From NCBI GenBank assembly GCA_964538515.1, contig CAZIEW010000022.1, forward strand, positions 3,046 through 67,045: a stretch of 64,000 nt of DNA, read 5' to 3'. Numbering within the stretch: position 1 is the stretch's first letter; each line of letters begins with the position of its first letter. Position numbers and translations under genes: made by a program. Under the pieces are notes generated by a model, which did no database searches, had not been told where the DNA came from, and saw only the letters and a program-made list of their open reading frames with translations. Positions 9,291 to 18,059 of this stretch are shown here, one piece after another. This DNA is from CALBZH01 sp964538515 (GTDB taxonomy: Bacteria; Desulfobacterota; Syntrophobacteria; Syntrophobacterales; Syntrophobacteraceae).

Positions 9291-10736
9291 TCACATCCCG
9301 TAGCCGGCGAGGACGGCGCGCAGTGTCTTCAGGATGATCTTGAAGTCCAGCCAGAGGGACCAATTGTCGATGTATTCGAGGTCCATTTCCAGCCATTTTT
9401 GGAATGGAATTCGGTTCCGATTCGGCTGCAGCTGCCAGAGGCACGTGAGCCCGGGCTTCATCGACAAGCGCCTCCTCTCCCAGAGCTGGTAACGGCTGAC
9501 CTCCTCGGCAATCGGCGGACGCGGCCCGACCAGGCTCATCTCCCCCTTCAAAACGTTGAACAGCTGCGGCAGCTCGTCCAACCCGGTCCTCCGCAGAAAC
9601 CTTCCCACGTGAGGGATGACGCGAGGGTCGTCTTGCACCTTGAAAACCGGTCCATCGGCCAGGTTGAGCCCTGCGACCTGATCGTGCAGCCTCTCCGCGC
9701 CTGGGACCATGGTTCTAAATTTGTAAAGGAGAAACGTGCGGCCGTACAGACCCAACCGTTCCTGCACGAAAAGAATCGGTCCCCGAGGCGACGCGACCTT
9801 GATGGCAACGGCAATGACAACCATCAGCGGGAACGAGACAAGCAGGCCAGCCGCTCCGAAGAGATAGTCCAGGAGGGTTTTCACGAAGAGCACGCCGTGG
9901 CTCTTTGCGCGTGCGGCAAAGACGAGCGTTGGAAACTCCAGCAGCTCTTCAAAGTACATCGTATAGAATTTCGGACGATGGGCGAGAAACTGTCTGAAAT
10001 GCCAGTGGGGAAGAATCCGAATCTTGATCCCCGCCGATTCGGCCATCACGAGATACGTCTCGACGTCCGGGATCTTGTCCGTTGGGATCGAGAAGACAAT
10101 TTCGTCGACCACCTGTCGCGTCAGAATGCTCTCGAGCTCATCCACGGTGCCAATGACGGACACTCCATCCGTGACCGTTGTGCCGACAAGAGCGGGATTG
10201 AGGGTCAGACAGCCGAGGACTTTGTAATTCTTCTCCGGACTTATTTGAAGTCGCTCGATGTAATCCTTTGCCGCCAGCTTGGTCCCGATCATGAGGACGA
10301 AGGACGTGAAGTACGGCTTCTTGCGCCGAGCCTCTCTGAATCGGAAGACCAGCCAGCCGCTCAGGGCCAGAAAGCCCAAGTCCACGAGAAAGAAGATGCC
10401 GAGCAGGAGTCGGCTGAAGTCCCGAATCTTCAAGACGAAGAGCATGAAGACCAGGATGCCGACGCTGATCATGACGCATTTTGCCAGCTCAACGAAGTAG
10501 GGCCGGTAGCGCCGCCATCGACGACTCTCATGGAGTCGAAAGTACGAAAAGGTCAGATACCAGATGATGAGAATCAAAAGGAAAACAAAGTAGTAATTGG
10601 GCGTTTGGATCAAGCCGCCCAATGGGGGAGGCAGAGCGTATTCCTTGATGAAATAGGTCAGAATGAATGCAATTCCCGTGAGTCCTACATCCAACGCCTT
10701 CAAGAACTGAGGAACCAGCTCGCCTTTTCTGATCAT
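9291..10736 (-). CDS. Polyprenyl glycosylphosphotransferase (initiating EPS sugar-phosphate transferase)
   Basis: This 481-residue protein has the complete WcaJ/PssY-like architecture. Four N-terminal transmembrane helices span about residues 12-131. A nucleotide-binding-like soluble domain follows at about 145-265. A further membrane segment ([20 protein letters not shown]) leads into the C-terminal bacterial sugar transferase domain. That domain shows [21 protein letters not shown], the catalytic [21 protein letters not shown] motif and the conserved [17 protein letters not shown] tail. The enzyme transfers a sugar-1-phosphate from a UDP-sugar to undecaprenyl phosphate, the first step of repeat-unit assembly at the inner membrane. 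It lies in the minus EPS block between a GT4 gene and the flippase. Confidence 0.93.
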   Translation of the reverse strand: MIRKGELVPQFLKALDVGLTGIAFILTYFIKEYALPPPLGGLIQTPNYYFVFLLILIIWYLTFSYFRLHESRRWRRYRPYFVELAKCVMISVGILVFMLFVLKIRDFSRLLLGIFFLVDLGFLALSGWLVFRFREARRKKPYFTSFVLMIGTKLAAKDYIERLQISPEKNYKVLGCLTLNPALVGTTVTDGVSVIGTVDELESILTRQVVDEIVFSIPTDKIPDVETYLVMAESAGIKIRILPHWHFRQFLAHRPKFYTMYFEELLEFPTLVFAARAKSHGVLFVKTLLDYLFGAAGLLVSFPLMVVIAVAIKVASPRGPILFVQERLGLYGRTFLLYKFRTMVPGAERLHDQVAGLNLADGPVFKVQDDPRVIPHVGRFLRRTGLDELPQLFNVLKGEMSLVGPRPPIAEEVSRYQLWERRRLSMKPGLTCLWQLQPNRNRIPFQKWLEMDLEYIDNWSLWLDFKIILKTLRAVLAGYGM

Positions 10737-10794
10737 CGAGCAGCACCTGGAAACCGGTCAAAAGAGTCCATCGTCACGCTCCCCGCCGTCCCGC

Positions 10795-11928
10795 TTATGG
10801 ATCGAGGCAACTGATGTATAGCCTCTCAAGTTGGTCGACCACTCCCTCCCAACCGAATCGCGCTTCAGCGTATTTGCGGAGGTCCCCGGCGCAGACCTCC
10901 AGTCGGCCAGGGTCCATCGTGTCAAGCTCGTCCAGACACCTCGAAAGCGAGTCCAGGCTGCCCACCGGGAAAGCGAAGTGCATCGTTCCCTCCAAGACTT
11001 CGCCGTGCGGGGGGATCTCGCTGGCCACGCAGATGAGCCCGTGGGCAAGCGCCTCGAGCAGCGTGAGCGGCATGCCTTCCAGCTCCGACGCACTCACAAA
11101 GGCCCTGGCGTTGGAATAGAGCTCCCCGAGCACATCGCCGTATTGGTAGCCAACGAACAGAATCGACGGGTTGCCGCGTGCGATGGCTTTCAGGCGGACG
11201 ACATAATCCCCACTGCCCGCCGCATCGCCGACAATGACCAGCGCACTCCTGCGCGGTTTGGCCAGGTAGGCCGAGATGATGTCCTCAACACGTTTCTCGG
11301 GGACCAATCGTCCAACGGACAAGAAGTAACCTCTCGGCCTCAGCCCGTACGTCTTGACCTTGTCCAGTGGCCGCGGCAAGGCAGCCGACACGCCATTCGG
11401 GATGTAATGCGCTTCCACCCCGTACTGGCTCCGGTAATAATCCTGCAGCTCCCTGGAGACGACCACCTGATAGTGCGACAGCCTCGCGGAAAGCCTCTCA
11501 CCCACCTTGATGAGCGCAGACGCCCATGCGGGCCATTTTCTCCGCTTCCAATCGAGCCCTGCGCAGGTAAAAAACACCTTCGTCTTGGGTCTGAGCAGCC
11601 GAATCAGGGGAAGAAGCACGCAGGGTCCCTGCGTATAGACATGAACGATTTCGGGTCCGACCCGAAGGATGTCCAAAACAGAGAGCAAGCTGTGAGCGAT
11701 CGCTTCCGTGTATTTCGTGTTGAGGGTCCACAGCCTCCTGATCCGGACGCCCTTGTAGCTGCGAACGGTCTTGCTGACATAGTGGGACCTCGCATAGACG
11801 GTGATCTGGAAGCCCCGCGCCGCGAGGCGTGTATAGGTTTCCTCGCACTGACGCTCCACACCGCCCCAGGATGCTGGGATCCCTCGAAAACCGGTCACAG
11901 CAATGCGAAAGGTAGAGGGTCCTATCAA
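10795..11928 (-). CDS. Glycosyltransferase family 4
   Basis: This 377-residue GT-B enzyme has an N-terminal segment FRIAVTGFRGIPASWGGVER that resembles GT4 rhamnosyl- and galactosyltransferases of EPS loci. It also has HYIPNGV and FLSVGRLVPEKRV in the interdomain region, and TLLEALAHGLICVASEIPP in the donor-binding region. Start is a TTG at 11928 that overlaps the stop of the upstream glycosyltransferase gene (TTGA on the minus strand), so coupled translation is likely. A 58-base gap separates it from the sugar-phosphate transferase gene. It most likely adds one sugar of the repeat unit; the specificity is not evident. Confidence 0.9.
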   Translation of the reverse strand: MIGPSTFRIAVTGFRGIPASWGGVERQCEETYTRLAARGFQITVYARSHYVSKTVRSYKGVRIRRLWTLNTKYTEAIAHSLLSVLDILRVGPEIVHVYTQGPCVLLPLIRLLRPKTKVFFTCAGLDWKRRKWPAWASALIKVGERLSARLSHYQVVVSRELQDYYRSQYGVEAHYIPNGVSAALPRPLDKVKTYGLRPRGYFLSVGRLVPEKRVEDIISAYLAKPRRSALVIVGDAAGSGDYVVRLKAIARGNPSILFVGYQYGDVLGELYSNARAFVSASELEGMPLTLLEALAHGLICVASEIPPHGEVLEGTMHFAFPVGSLDSLSRCLDELDTMDPGRLEVCAGDLRKYAEARFGWEGVVDQLERLYISCLDP

Positions 11929-13106
11929 ACCGAGCCCCCTCCCCTCCAGAGCTGCTCCAGCTCCCTGACGGTTTCTCGGATGTCGTAGCGCGCCGACGCA
12001 ATGGCATGCGCATTCCTGCCGAGGGCTTGTGCCTTTTCCGGGTCCTCGAGCAATGTCTCGATCGCCTCGGCGAGCGCGCCGGCATCCGCCGGCGGCACCA
12101 ACAAACCGGACTTTCCATGGTCGATCACGCTTTGGTTTCCGGGAATGTCCGTGGCCACCACCGGCTTGCCGCTTGCCATGGCCTCGAGCAACGCGAGGGA
12201 TGTCCCTTCACTCACGGAGGGCAGGACGAAGAGCTCAGCCACAGTCAGGACACTCGCGATGTCTTCCCGATTGCCCGCAAAGATCACGCGGCTTGTCAGC
12301 GAGAGTCGGCTTGTCAGCGCCTGCAGCGACTCCCTGAGCTCGCCATCGCCCACCAGCAGGAGCTTGACGTTGTTGTGCTTCCGCACGAGTATCGCCAGAG
12401 CGCTCAGCAGAAACGCCTGTCCCTTGGGGACCGCGAGTCGCCCCACCGTGATGATCAATCGATCGTCCGAGCTAAGACCTAGGGCGGCTCTTAGAGCTTC
12501 TGGGTCCCGTTCGACCTCGAACGCCCCGACATCGATCCCATTCACAACAACGTGGATCTTCGTAGGGTCAAGCAGAAACAGGTCTCTCAACTTCTGACCC
12601 ACGTCAGCCGAAACCGCAACCACCACATCGACCCACTGCCGATAGAGCAGCCGTGTGACAACGATCCTCAATCGGTTTCTCCACTCGCCAGGGCGTCTGC
12701 CGGGGAGTAGCGCAGGGTAGTGCACCGTGGTGATCACGCGTCGCACACCGCAGGTCGCACCGGCAACGATGCCGATGAATTCGGCGTCGGAAAGGTGGCA
12801 TTGTATCGCCGTGACATTGCGTTCCCTGCATATCCGGCGAACATCGCGAATCCCCCCCAGGACATAGGCAAGAAACCGCAGCGGCCGGTAAATGCTGGGC
12901 CTCGTCCTTCCGAGGCCAATGACCTCAGCTCCTTCTTTCTCGATCCGCTCCCCGAGTGCAAGGTCCTGCTGCAGGGCGCACACAACGATGCGGCGGGAAG
13001 CCTTGGATGTGAATTTGGTCAGAAGAGCCAGGAGCCGCTGAGCGCCGCCGTATTCCAGCTGATCGATGACATGGAGAATTGTCTCGACTTGCCCCCCCTC
13101 GAGCAC
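11925..13106 (-). CDS. Glycosyltransferase family 4
   Basis: This 393-residue GT-B enzyme begins ILHVIDQLEYGGAQRLLALL, the Gly-Gly-A-x-R/E signature of GT4. It contains VVVNGIDVGAFEVERD, LIITVGRLAVPKGQAFLLSAL and SLALLEAMASGKPVVATDIPG in the order expected for this family. The start is the GTG at 13106 preceded by a purine-rich AAGGCGGG; no in-frame ATG gives a full domain. It follows the BY-kinase-like gene after 9 bases. It is probably one of the repeat-unit glycosyltransferases; the sugar specificity is unknown. Confidence 0.9.
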   Translation of the reverse strand: MLEGGQVETILHVIDQLEYGGAQRLLALLTKFTSKASRRIVVCALQQDLALGERIEKEGAEVIGLGRTRPSIYRPLRFLAYVLGGIRDVRRICRERNVTAIQCHLSDAEFIGIVAGATCGVRRVITTVHYPALLPGRRPGEWRNRLRIVVTRLLYRQWVDVVVAVSADVGQKLRDLFLLDPTKIHVVVNGIDVGAFEVERDPEALRAALGLSSDDRLIITVGRLAVPKGQAFLLSALAILVRKHNNVKLLLVGDGELRESLQALTSRLSLTSRVIFAGNREDIASVLTVAELFVLPSVSEGTSLALLEAMASGKPVVATDIPGNQSVIDHGKSGLLVPPADAGALAEAIETLLEDPEKAQALGRNAHAIASARYDIRETVRELEQLWRGGGSV

Positions 13107-13115
13107 GATCCCGCC

Positions 13116-13928
13116 TTACCTGAATAATTGATAGACTCTGTTGGGAACGGGATATTCACGGTCATTGAGGACGATGCCGCCGATGGCCACGTTGTTTTCC
13201 AGAAGCTTCTCACTGACCATCCGAACGACCTCGCGCCTCGAATACGCATAACGCGACACGAGTACAACCTCGTCAACCAACCGTGCGAAGCCGATCACGC
13301 TCGGATACATGCTGGCCGGCAAACCGTCGTAGATCACGACGTCAAAATACTGATCGCAATACTGCGCAAACCGTTCCAGGGCATCCCGATCGGCAATGAT
13401 ACCGCCGGCCAATCCGGCCATTTCCTTCGAACCGGCGGGAACAACGCAGAGATTCCCGTACTCGGTCTTGACGATCAACCCTTCCAGAGGCTGCTTCCCC
13501 AAGAGATAAGCGGCAAGACCCGGATGGCGATCTGCCCTGTATAGAGTCGTTGCCTGCCCGGCTCTCTCCACGCAGGCATCGACGTAAAGGACTTTCATGC
13601 CGTATTCAATGGAAAGAAACAGCGCCAGGTGGAAGGAAACGAATGTCGCGCCTTCGCCATGAGTCGCACCACAGAAGAGCAGGCTCCCCGGTCTTCCCCC
13701 ATGATGCAAAATGATGTTTCCCCAGATGCCGTCGAAGTATTCCCGTGTTTTCCTAAGCACGGGCGGATACATGGACCCTTTGTACTCCCGGCCTCCCCAC
13801 GGAGGCTCGGTCTCTTTGCCTTGATCACCATCCGCGGCGGTCCTTTCTTCGACTTCCTCCCCGGAGCCGGTTTGCTCCTCAAGGTGCTTTTTCTTCGTTT
13901 TCTTAAAGGCTTCTTCAAAGGTACTCAT
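13116..13928 (-). CDS. CpsD/BY-kinase-like ATPase homologue with degenerate P-loop
   Basis: This 270-residue protein has the CpsD/CapB/Wzc-kinase fold. It shows a P-loop region CGATHGEGATF (86-96), a Walker A'-like segment VLYVDACVERAG (113-124) and a Walker B-like VVIYDGLPA. The usual GEGKST is replaced by GEGATF, so the ATP-binding lysine is missing; I confirmed this codon by codon. The C-terminus ends YPVPNRVYQLFR with only scattered tyrosines, unlike the tyrosine cluster of active autokinases. The N-terminal 60 residues are highly charged. The start at 13928 has AGGCG upstream; the frame is open 20 codons further. In the EPS locus it likely partners the chain-length protein, perhaps as a non-catalytic regulator; that is inferred. 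Confidence 0.8.
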   Translation of the reverse strand: MSTFEEAFKKTKKKHLEEQTGSGEEVEERTAADGDQGKETEPPWGGREYKGSMYPPVLRKTREYFDGIWGNIILHHGGRPGSLLFCGATHGEGATFVSFHLALFLSIEYGMKVLYVDACVERAGQATTLYRADRHPGLAAYLLGKQPLEGLIVKTEYGNLCVVPAGSKEMAGLAGGIIADRDALERFAQYCDQYFDVVIYDGLPASMYPSVIGFARLVDEVVLVSRYAYSRREVVRMVSEKLLENNVAIGGIVLNDREYPVPNRVYQLFR

Positions 13929-14020
13929 CTGCGCCTCGCTTCCTGATTTTCGACAACACACGGCGTGGTCACGTCTAGGTTCTGCCATGACCTGTCAGTG
14001 CAAGCGGAGATCCCTCCCGC

Positions 14021-15124
14021 TCACAGCAGCCAGCCCAATAGCGGTCGAAAATCGATCAAGGACCCAGCGATCACCACCGCCAGGAGCACCACCATCAGGA
14101 TGATGAACGCCTTGAACCCCCAGTTCTTCTTGCGACCTTCCCCTCCGCCCAACATGCCCATCGGAGATCGAATGACCACCTCAGGCCCTGCATCCGGTCC
14201 AGCAACCTCAACCGCCCGCGACGGGACCTCCCTCTTCGGGGGCTTCGACTCGCGCTTCAAGCGGTTTTCGCTGCTTCTGCCGAGTTTCTGCAGCGCCGGG
14301 CTCACCCTTTCCTGAAAACCCGGCGAATCCCCCGCCATCTCTTTGGCTTTCCAAACCATCCTCGAATCGATCGCATGCACCCCTTCCATCGCCCCCAGGA
14401 TAAGACACGCATCGCACACGGTGTGAATGGAGCGGGGATTGCCACCCGTAATTTCGTAGATGCGCTCCATGGCGCCGTCCGTGAACGACGGTCCCCCGTC
14501 GGGACCTGATTTGGACAGCCTGAATTGAATGTATTTCTTGGTTTCTTCGAGGCTCAGCGGCTCCAGCTGAGTCCTCCGACGGATCCGCTGGTTGAAGGGG
14601 ACCAGCTCGGGTCTCTTGAGCGTGTCCAGGAAGGACACGTGCGCGAACAGGATGAGCCGAAACGGATAATGGCCGTCCTGGTTGAAATCGATCAGGTATC
14701 GGAGCTTCGTGAGCGTTGACAGCTCCAACTCATTCGCGTCGTCAACGATGATATAAAACTTGTGAAAGTCGTCTTGCGTCTGATAGTGATTGAAAATAAG
14801 CTCCTGAAGATCATTACCGTTACCGAATGACAAACCTAACGCCCGAGCGATCTTCTTCAAAATCTGCTGATAATCAATATTGGGAGTCGATATATAGAGT
14901 AAGAATAGATCTTGCTTGCTTTCTAAAACTTTAACCAGTCTTCTGCAAAAAGTCGTTTTCCCTGACCCATACTCTCCCGTAACCAGCATGATTAATTCAT
15001 CAGATTTAAAGTTATATTTAAAATAATAAATAACTTCGAGAAATGGTTTAGAATAATAAACGATCCTTCTGTCGGTTGCCATTGCAAAAGGATCTGATCT
15101 TAGCTTGTAAAACTCTTGATACAT
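14021..15124 (-). CDS. ExeA/GspA-like AAA ATPase of the EPS locus
   Basis: This 367-residue protein opens MYQEFYKLRSDPFAMATD, the signature of ExeA-family ATPases. It has Walker A GEYGSGKTT (50-58), Walker B FYIIVDDANEL (about 123-133), an arginine-rich sensor region FNQRIRRRTQLEPL and the ExeA helix EITGGNPRSIHTVCDACL. A proline- and lysine-rich linker follows, then one transmembrane helix near the C-terminus (FKAFIILMVVLLAVVIAGSL). It lacks the peptidoglycan-binding domain of ExeA. Such ATPases are regular members of exosortase-type EPS loci; their role is unproved. The first third of the gene is strikingly A+T-rich compared with its neighbours. ATG 15124 has GAGGTG upstream. Confidence 0.88.
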   Translation of the reverse strand: MYQEFYKLRSDPFAMATDRRIVYYSKPFLEVIYYFKYNFKSDELIMLVTGEYGSGKTTFCRRLVKVLESKQDLFLLYISTPNIDYQQILKKIARALGLSFGNGNDLQELIFNHYQTQDDFHKFYIIVDDANELELSTLTKLRYLIDFNQDGHYPFRLILFAHVSFLDTLKRPELVPFNQRIRRRTQLEPLSLEETKKYIQFRLSKSGPDGGPSFTDGAMERIYEITGGNPRSIHTVCDACLILGAMEGVHAIDSRMVWKAKEMAGDSPGFQERVSPALQKLGRSSENRLKRESKPPKREVPSRAVEVAGPDAGPEVVIRSPMGMLGGGEGRKKNWGFKAFIILMVVLLAVVIAGSLIDFRPLLGWLL

Positions 15125-15135
15125 AGTGACGCACC

Positions 15136-16521
15136 TCAAGCATACCTAGGCATACACCTGGCATTGAGTCCATCCACGACACCGACAATCATAAAGAAAA
15201 CGGCATTAAAAAACAGACAATAGGACGGTTCAATGAAAAGATTGTTGTTGACGTATACACACGCGATGAGTGCCAGAAGAAGCAAGAGATTGATATTGGG
15301 AAATCCCCTTTCAGTAACCACATCCGCCAGCTGAAACAGTTTTCGAAACAAGGACAGCAAGATGGCCAGGTAGAAGGCAGCGCCGATGAGCCCCAATTCC
15401 ACGACGAGCCCAATGATGTGATTGTGCTGGGTCTGGTCGGTGATGCTCCCCCCCGTCGACACTCTCCCCTTGTACCGCTTCACCGACTCCGGGATGAACT
15501 GCCCCAGACCTACCCCGAAAAACGGCTGGTCCTGAATCATCTGGACCGACCGTTTGATGAGGGCCATCCTGATCTCGACCTCTTCCGTCTGCAGAATCCC
15601 CCCTGTTTTCCGATCAGAGCTGAAGACTCTGGGTGATAACAGCATGAGACCGACAAGACCGATTGCGACCGGCATCGCGAACAGCTTCCACTTCGGGGAG
15701 GGGGTCCGGTAGAGGGCAAAGAGCGCGGCAAGCGTGATCAAGAAGCCCAAGTAGACGGATCGCGTCTGGGTGAAAAAGATTGCCGGGAAGTACAGCAGCA
15801 GCAAAAGCCAGTGCACGATACGAGCCATGCCCTTTTTGCGGGCGAGCAGATAGATCCCCGCAATGAACCCGTAATTGAGAGCCGACCCGTTGAAGGCCGC
15901 GTTCAGAAAAGGCCCTCGTGCCCGGTCCAGGTGGAGCCACACCTTGGGGTCATTGATGAATCGTGGAAAAACGAAACGGCGCAGCTCAAAGAACTCAAAC
16001 GCTGCCGTGATGCAGAGATAAACACCCAGGTAAAACAGCACACGCATCAGAACCGTGAGGTCCTTCTCGTCCACCACATAGTGCTTCGCAAAGAGGAACA
16101 CGAAAAACGGGAGCAGATACCCCGTGAGAAACTGATTCCAGGGAGACGGGTACTCCGGGGCCGCCTGTTTGAAGCCATGCACGAGCATGGAGGCCACGCA
16201 CATGGCCGAGAACAGGACCACGCACACTTCAATCGATAGGGTTCCCACTTTCCTGATTCTCCCGGACACGACGCCAAAGCCCAGAACAGCCAGGAGCGCG
16301 ATGAAGATGAGCCGATCCACGCTGATGTCGAACATCCCCGGGAGCCGGATATTGAAAAAGTAAGGTCCCCAGACCGCCGAGGTGATCAGCCACAGCCCCA
16401 AAATGAGCACCGGCAAGCCGGGATACTCGGATTCCGAAAAAGCCGTCCTTTGGGACAGATAGCGGATGCTGACGATCACAATCAGCGAAGCGAGGATGGT
16501 CCCAAGAAGAGTCAGCTCCAT
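15136..16521 (-). CDS. O-antigen ligase/Wzy-type polysaccharide polymerase
   Basis: This 461-residue polytopic membrane protein has about 11 hydrophobic spans and a long periplasmic loop in the C-terminal half. It holds FFTQTRSVYLGFLITLAALF and the conserved WaaL/Wzy_C segment PFFGVGLGQFIPESVKRY followed by DQTQHNHIIGLVVELGLIGA. The histidine in HNHI and the preceding arginines correspond to residues important in O-antigen ligases. In this locus it probably polymerises repeat units on the periplasmic face, working with the adjacent chain-length protein. The ATG at 16521 lies just after the upstream stop (16526-16528). Ligase and polymerase activities cannot be told apart from sequence. Confidence 0.87.
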   Translation of the reverse strand: MELTLLGTILASLIVIVSIRYLSQRTAFSESEYPGLPVLILGLWLITSAVWGPYFFNIRLPGMFDISVDRLIFIALLAVLGFGVVSGRIRKVGTLSIEVCVVLFSAMCVASMLVHGFKQAAPEYPSPWNQFLTGYLLPFFVFLFAKHYVVDEKDLTVLMRVLFYLGVYLCITAAFEFFELRRFVFPRFINDPKVWLHLDRARGPFLNAAFNGSALNYGFIAGIYLLARKKGMARIVHWLLLLLYFPAIFFTQTRSVYLGFLITLAALFALYRTPSPKWKLFAMPVAIGLVGLMLLSPRVFSSDRKTGGILQTEEVEIRMALIKRSVQMIQDQPFFGVGLGQFIPESVKRYKGRVSTGGSITDQTQHNHIIGLVVELGLIGAAFYLAILLSLFRKLFQLADVVTERGFPNINLLLLLALIACVYVNNNLFIEPSYCLFFNAVFFMIVGVVDGLNARCMPRYA

Positions 16522-16525
16522 TGCA

Positions 16526-17950
16526 TCACCCGACCTTGGGCACGGATCCCAAGTAACGCAGTTTGAGATATCGCTCGATATCGGCCGGCTTCTTGATCGT
16601 ATGATCCAGGTAGTCCAGTGTGACGGCGAACGCCACGCCCAGGACGATCCCCGCCACAAAACCGAGAATGATGATGAGAATCCGGTTGGGCTTGATCGGC
16701 TTGACCGGCATCTGGGGCAGGTCGACGAGGGTGAGGTACTGCTTCTCCTGATTCAGGGCGCTGGCCATGCGCGCCTGCTCCAGCTGCGCACGCCCTTGGG
16801 TGTACGCGTCCTTTGCGATGGTGTATTCCTGCTTCAGGTGGAGGTACTCGGATTTTTGCCTGGCGATCGTCCGGATCTGCTCCTCGAGCTGCTCAATCAC
16901 CTTCTCCAATTCCGACACCCTGGCCTCGATGGTGGAGACCGTGATCTTTTGGGCCCTCGAGACCCGTTCCATCTCTTCCTTCAAGGATTTCACGTTGAGC
17001 GTCAATTCCTTTTCAACGCGGACCATCGGGTCGAAATCCTTGGTGAATTGCGGCTTCATCTCGTTGAGCTGGATCTGCAGCTGAGCCACCTTGTTGCGAT
17101 AGGCCGTGATGGCTTTTCCAGGCGACTCCATTTGCGTCGGGATAACCGGGATGGACTTCGACGAAAGCTCCTTGTCGATGGCTTCAATGAGCGTCCTGGC
17201 ACTCGCCAGCTCTTCCTGCATCTCGTGGTACTTGCGCAGGGATTGGGTCAGCAGGGCGTTCGCTCCGACCTCGATGTTCGTCTTTCCCGCCGATTCGAGG
17301 TTCAGAATCTCAACCAGCGCCAAAGCATGATTGGTCTCATACTCCCGAAGTTTTTTATCTTTCTCCAGCATGTCCTTAGACAGACCTTCGACCTGCTGCT
17401 TGAAGAAATCATACGAATAGTCCGTCTTGGACTTGGTGAGCTCGGTGTAAGAGTCGAGATAGGCCTCCGATATCGCCCTCGTCATGTCCAGGGCATTCTT
17501 GGCATTGCTGTCCATGAAGCTGACGTAGAATACATTCGACCCCTCAAAAGTCTCTCCTCCCGGTGGCGTGACCTCCACATGCTCCATCAGCTTCGCGATT
17601 CTCTTGGGAACTTGGTCGGCGGGCATCTCCGGGCTGAGCTTCTGAACGACTTTGCCCAGCACGCGGTGGGAAAGGATGAGCTCTTTCTGGTCCAACATGT
17701 AGCGGGCCATTCGGTTTTTGTAGTCGTAGAAGGTCTCCCGCTGCAGGGGATCGAGCGACTGGGGGATGGTCAGGGAAAAACTGGCGGAGGACCGGTAAAC
17801 GGGAGGCAACAGGATGGCGATCAGGGCCGTCACCAAAAAGACGACCAGGAAGACGGAAAAGACGACCTTCGAGCGATCAAAGAGAATGAAGAGAAAATCT
17901 CTCATGGAGCTCTGCATCTGACGTTCAAGGTATCGATCTTCTTTTTCCAT
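16526..17950 (-). CDS. Wzz/BexC-type polysaccharide chain-length determinant
   Basis: This 474-residue inner-membrane protein has a transmembrane helix at about residues 28-49 (VFSVFLVVFLVTALIAILLP). A long periplasmic region with coiled coils (about 200-400) follows, then a second transmembrane helix close to the C-terminus (ILIIILGFVAGIVLGVAF) preceded by a proline-rich MPVKPIKPN motif. This is the polysaccharide copolymerase layout. It controls chain length and connects the polymerase to the Wza export channel. The start at 17950 has GGAAG upstream; a GTG 28 codons further would add a poor leader. The kinase-like ATPase that usually partners it is encoded three genes downstream, apparently inactive. 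Confidence 0.92.
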   Translation of the reverse strand: MEKEDRYLERQMQSSMRDFLFILFDRSKVVFSVFLVVFLVTALIAILLPPVYRSSASFSLTIPQSLDPLQRETFYDYKNRMARYMLDQKELILSHRVLGKVVQKLSPEMPADQVPKRIAKLMEHVEVTPPGGETFEGSNVFYVSFMDSNAKNALDMTRAISEAYLDSYTELTKSKTDYSYDFFKQQVEGLSKDMLEKDKKLREYETNHALALVEILNLESAGKTNIEVGANALLTQSLRKYHEMQEELASARTLIEAIDKELSSKSIPVIPTQMESPGKAITAYRNKVAQLQIQLNEMKPQFTKDFDPMVRVEKELTLNVKSLKEEMERVSRAQKITVSTIEARVSELEKVIEQLEEQIRTIARQKSEYLHLKQEYTIAKDAYTQGRAQLEQARMASALNQEKQYLTLVDLPQMPVKPIKPNRILIIILGFVAGIVLGVAFAVTLDYLDHTIKKPADIERYLKLRYLGSVPKVG

Positions 17951-18059
17951 GTTGGACTTCCACTGCTGGATGTTGTCGCAATTCGTCAGAAAGACATGTC
18001 TCTTCCAAACTGTCAGGCCCGCCTCCCTTGGCACGCAGGCCTGATCGTGTCAACCCCTG

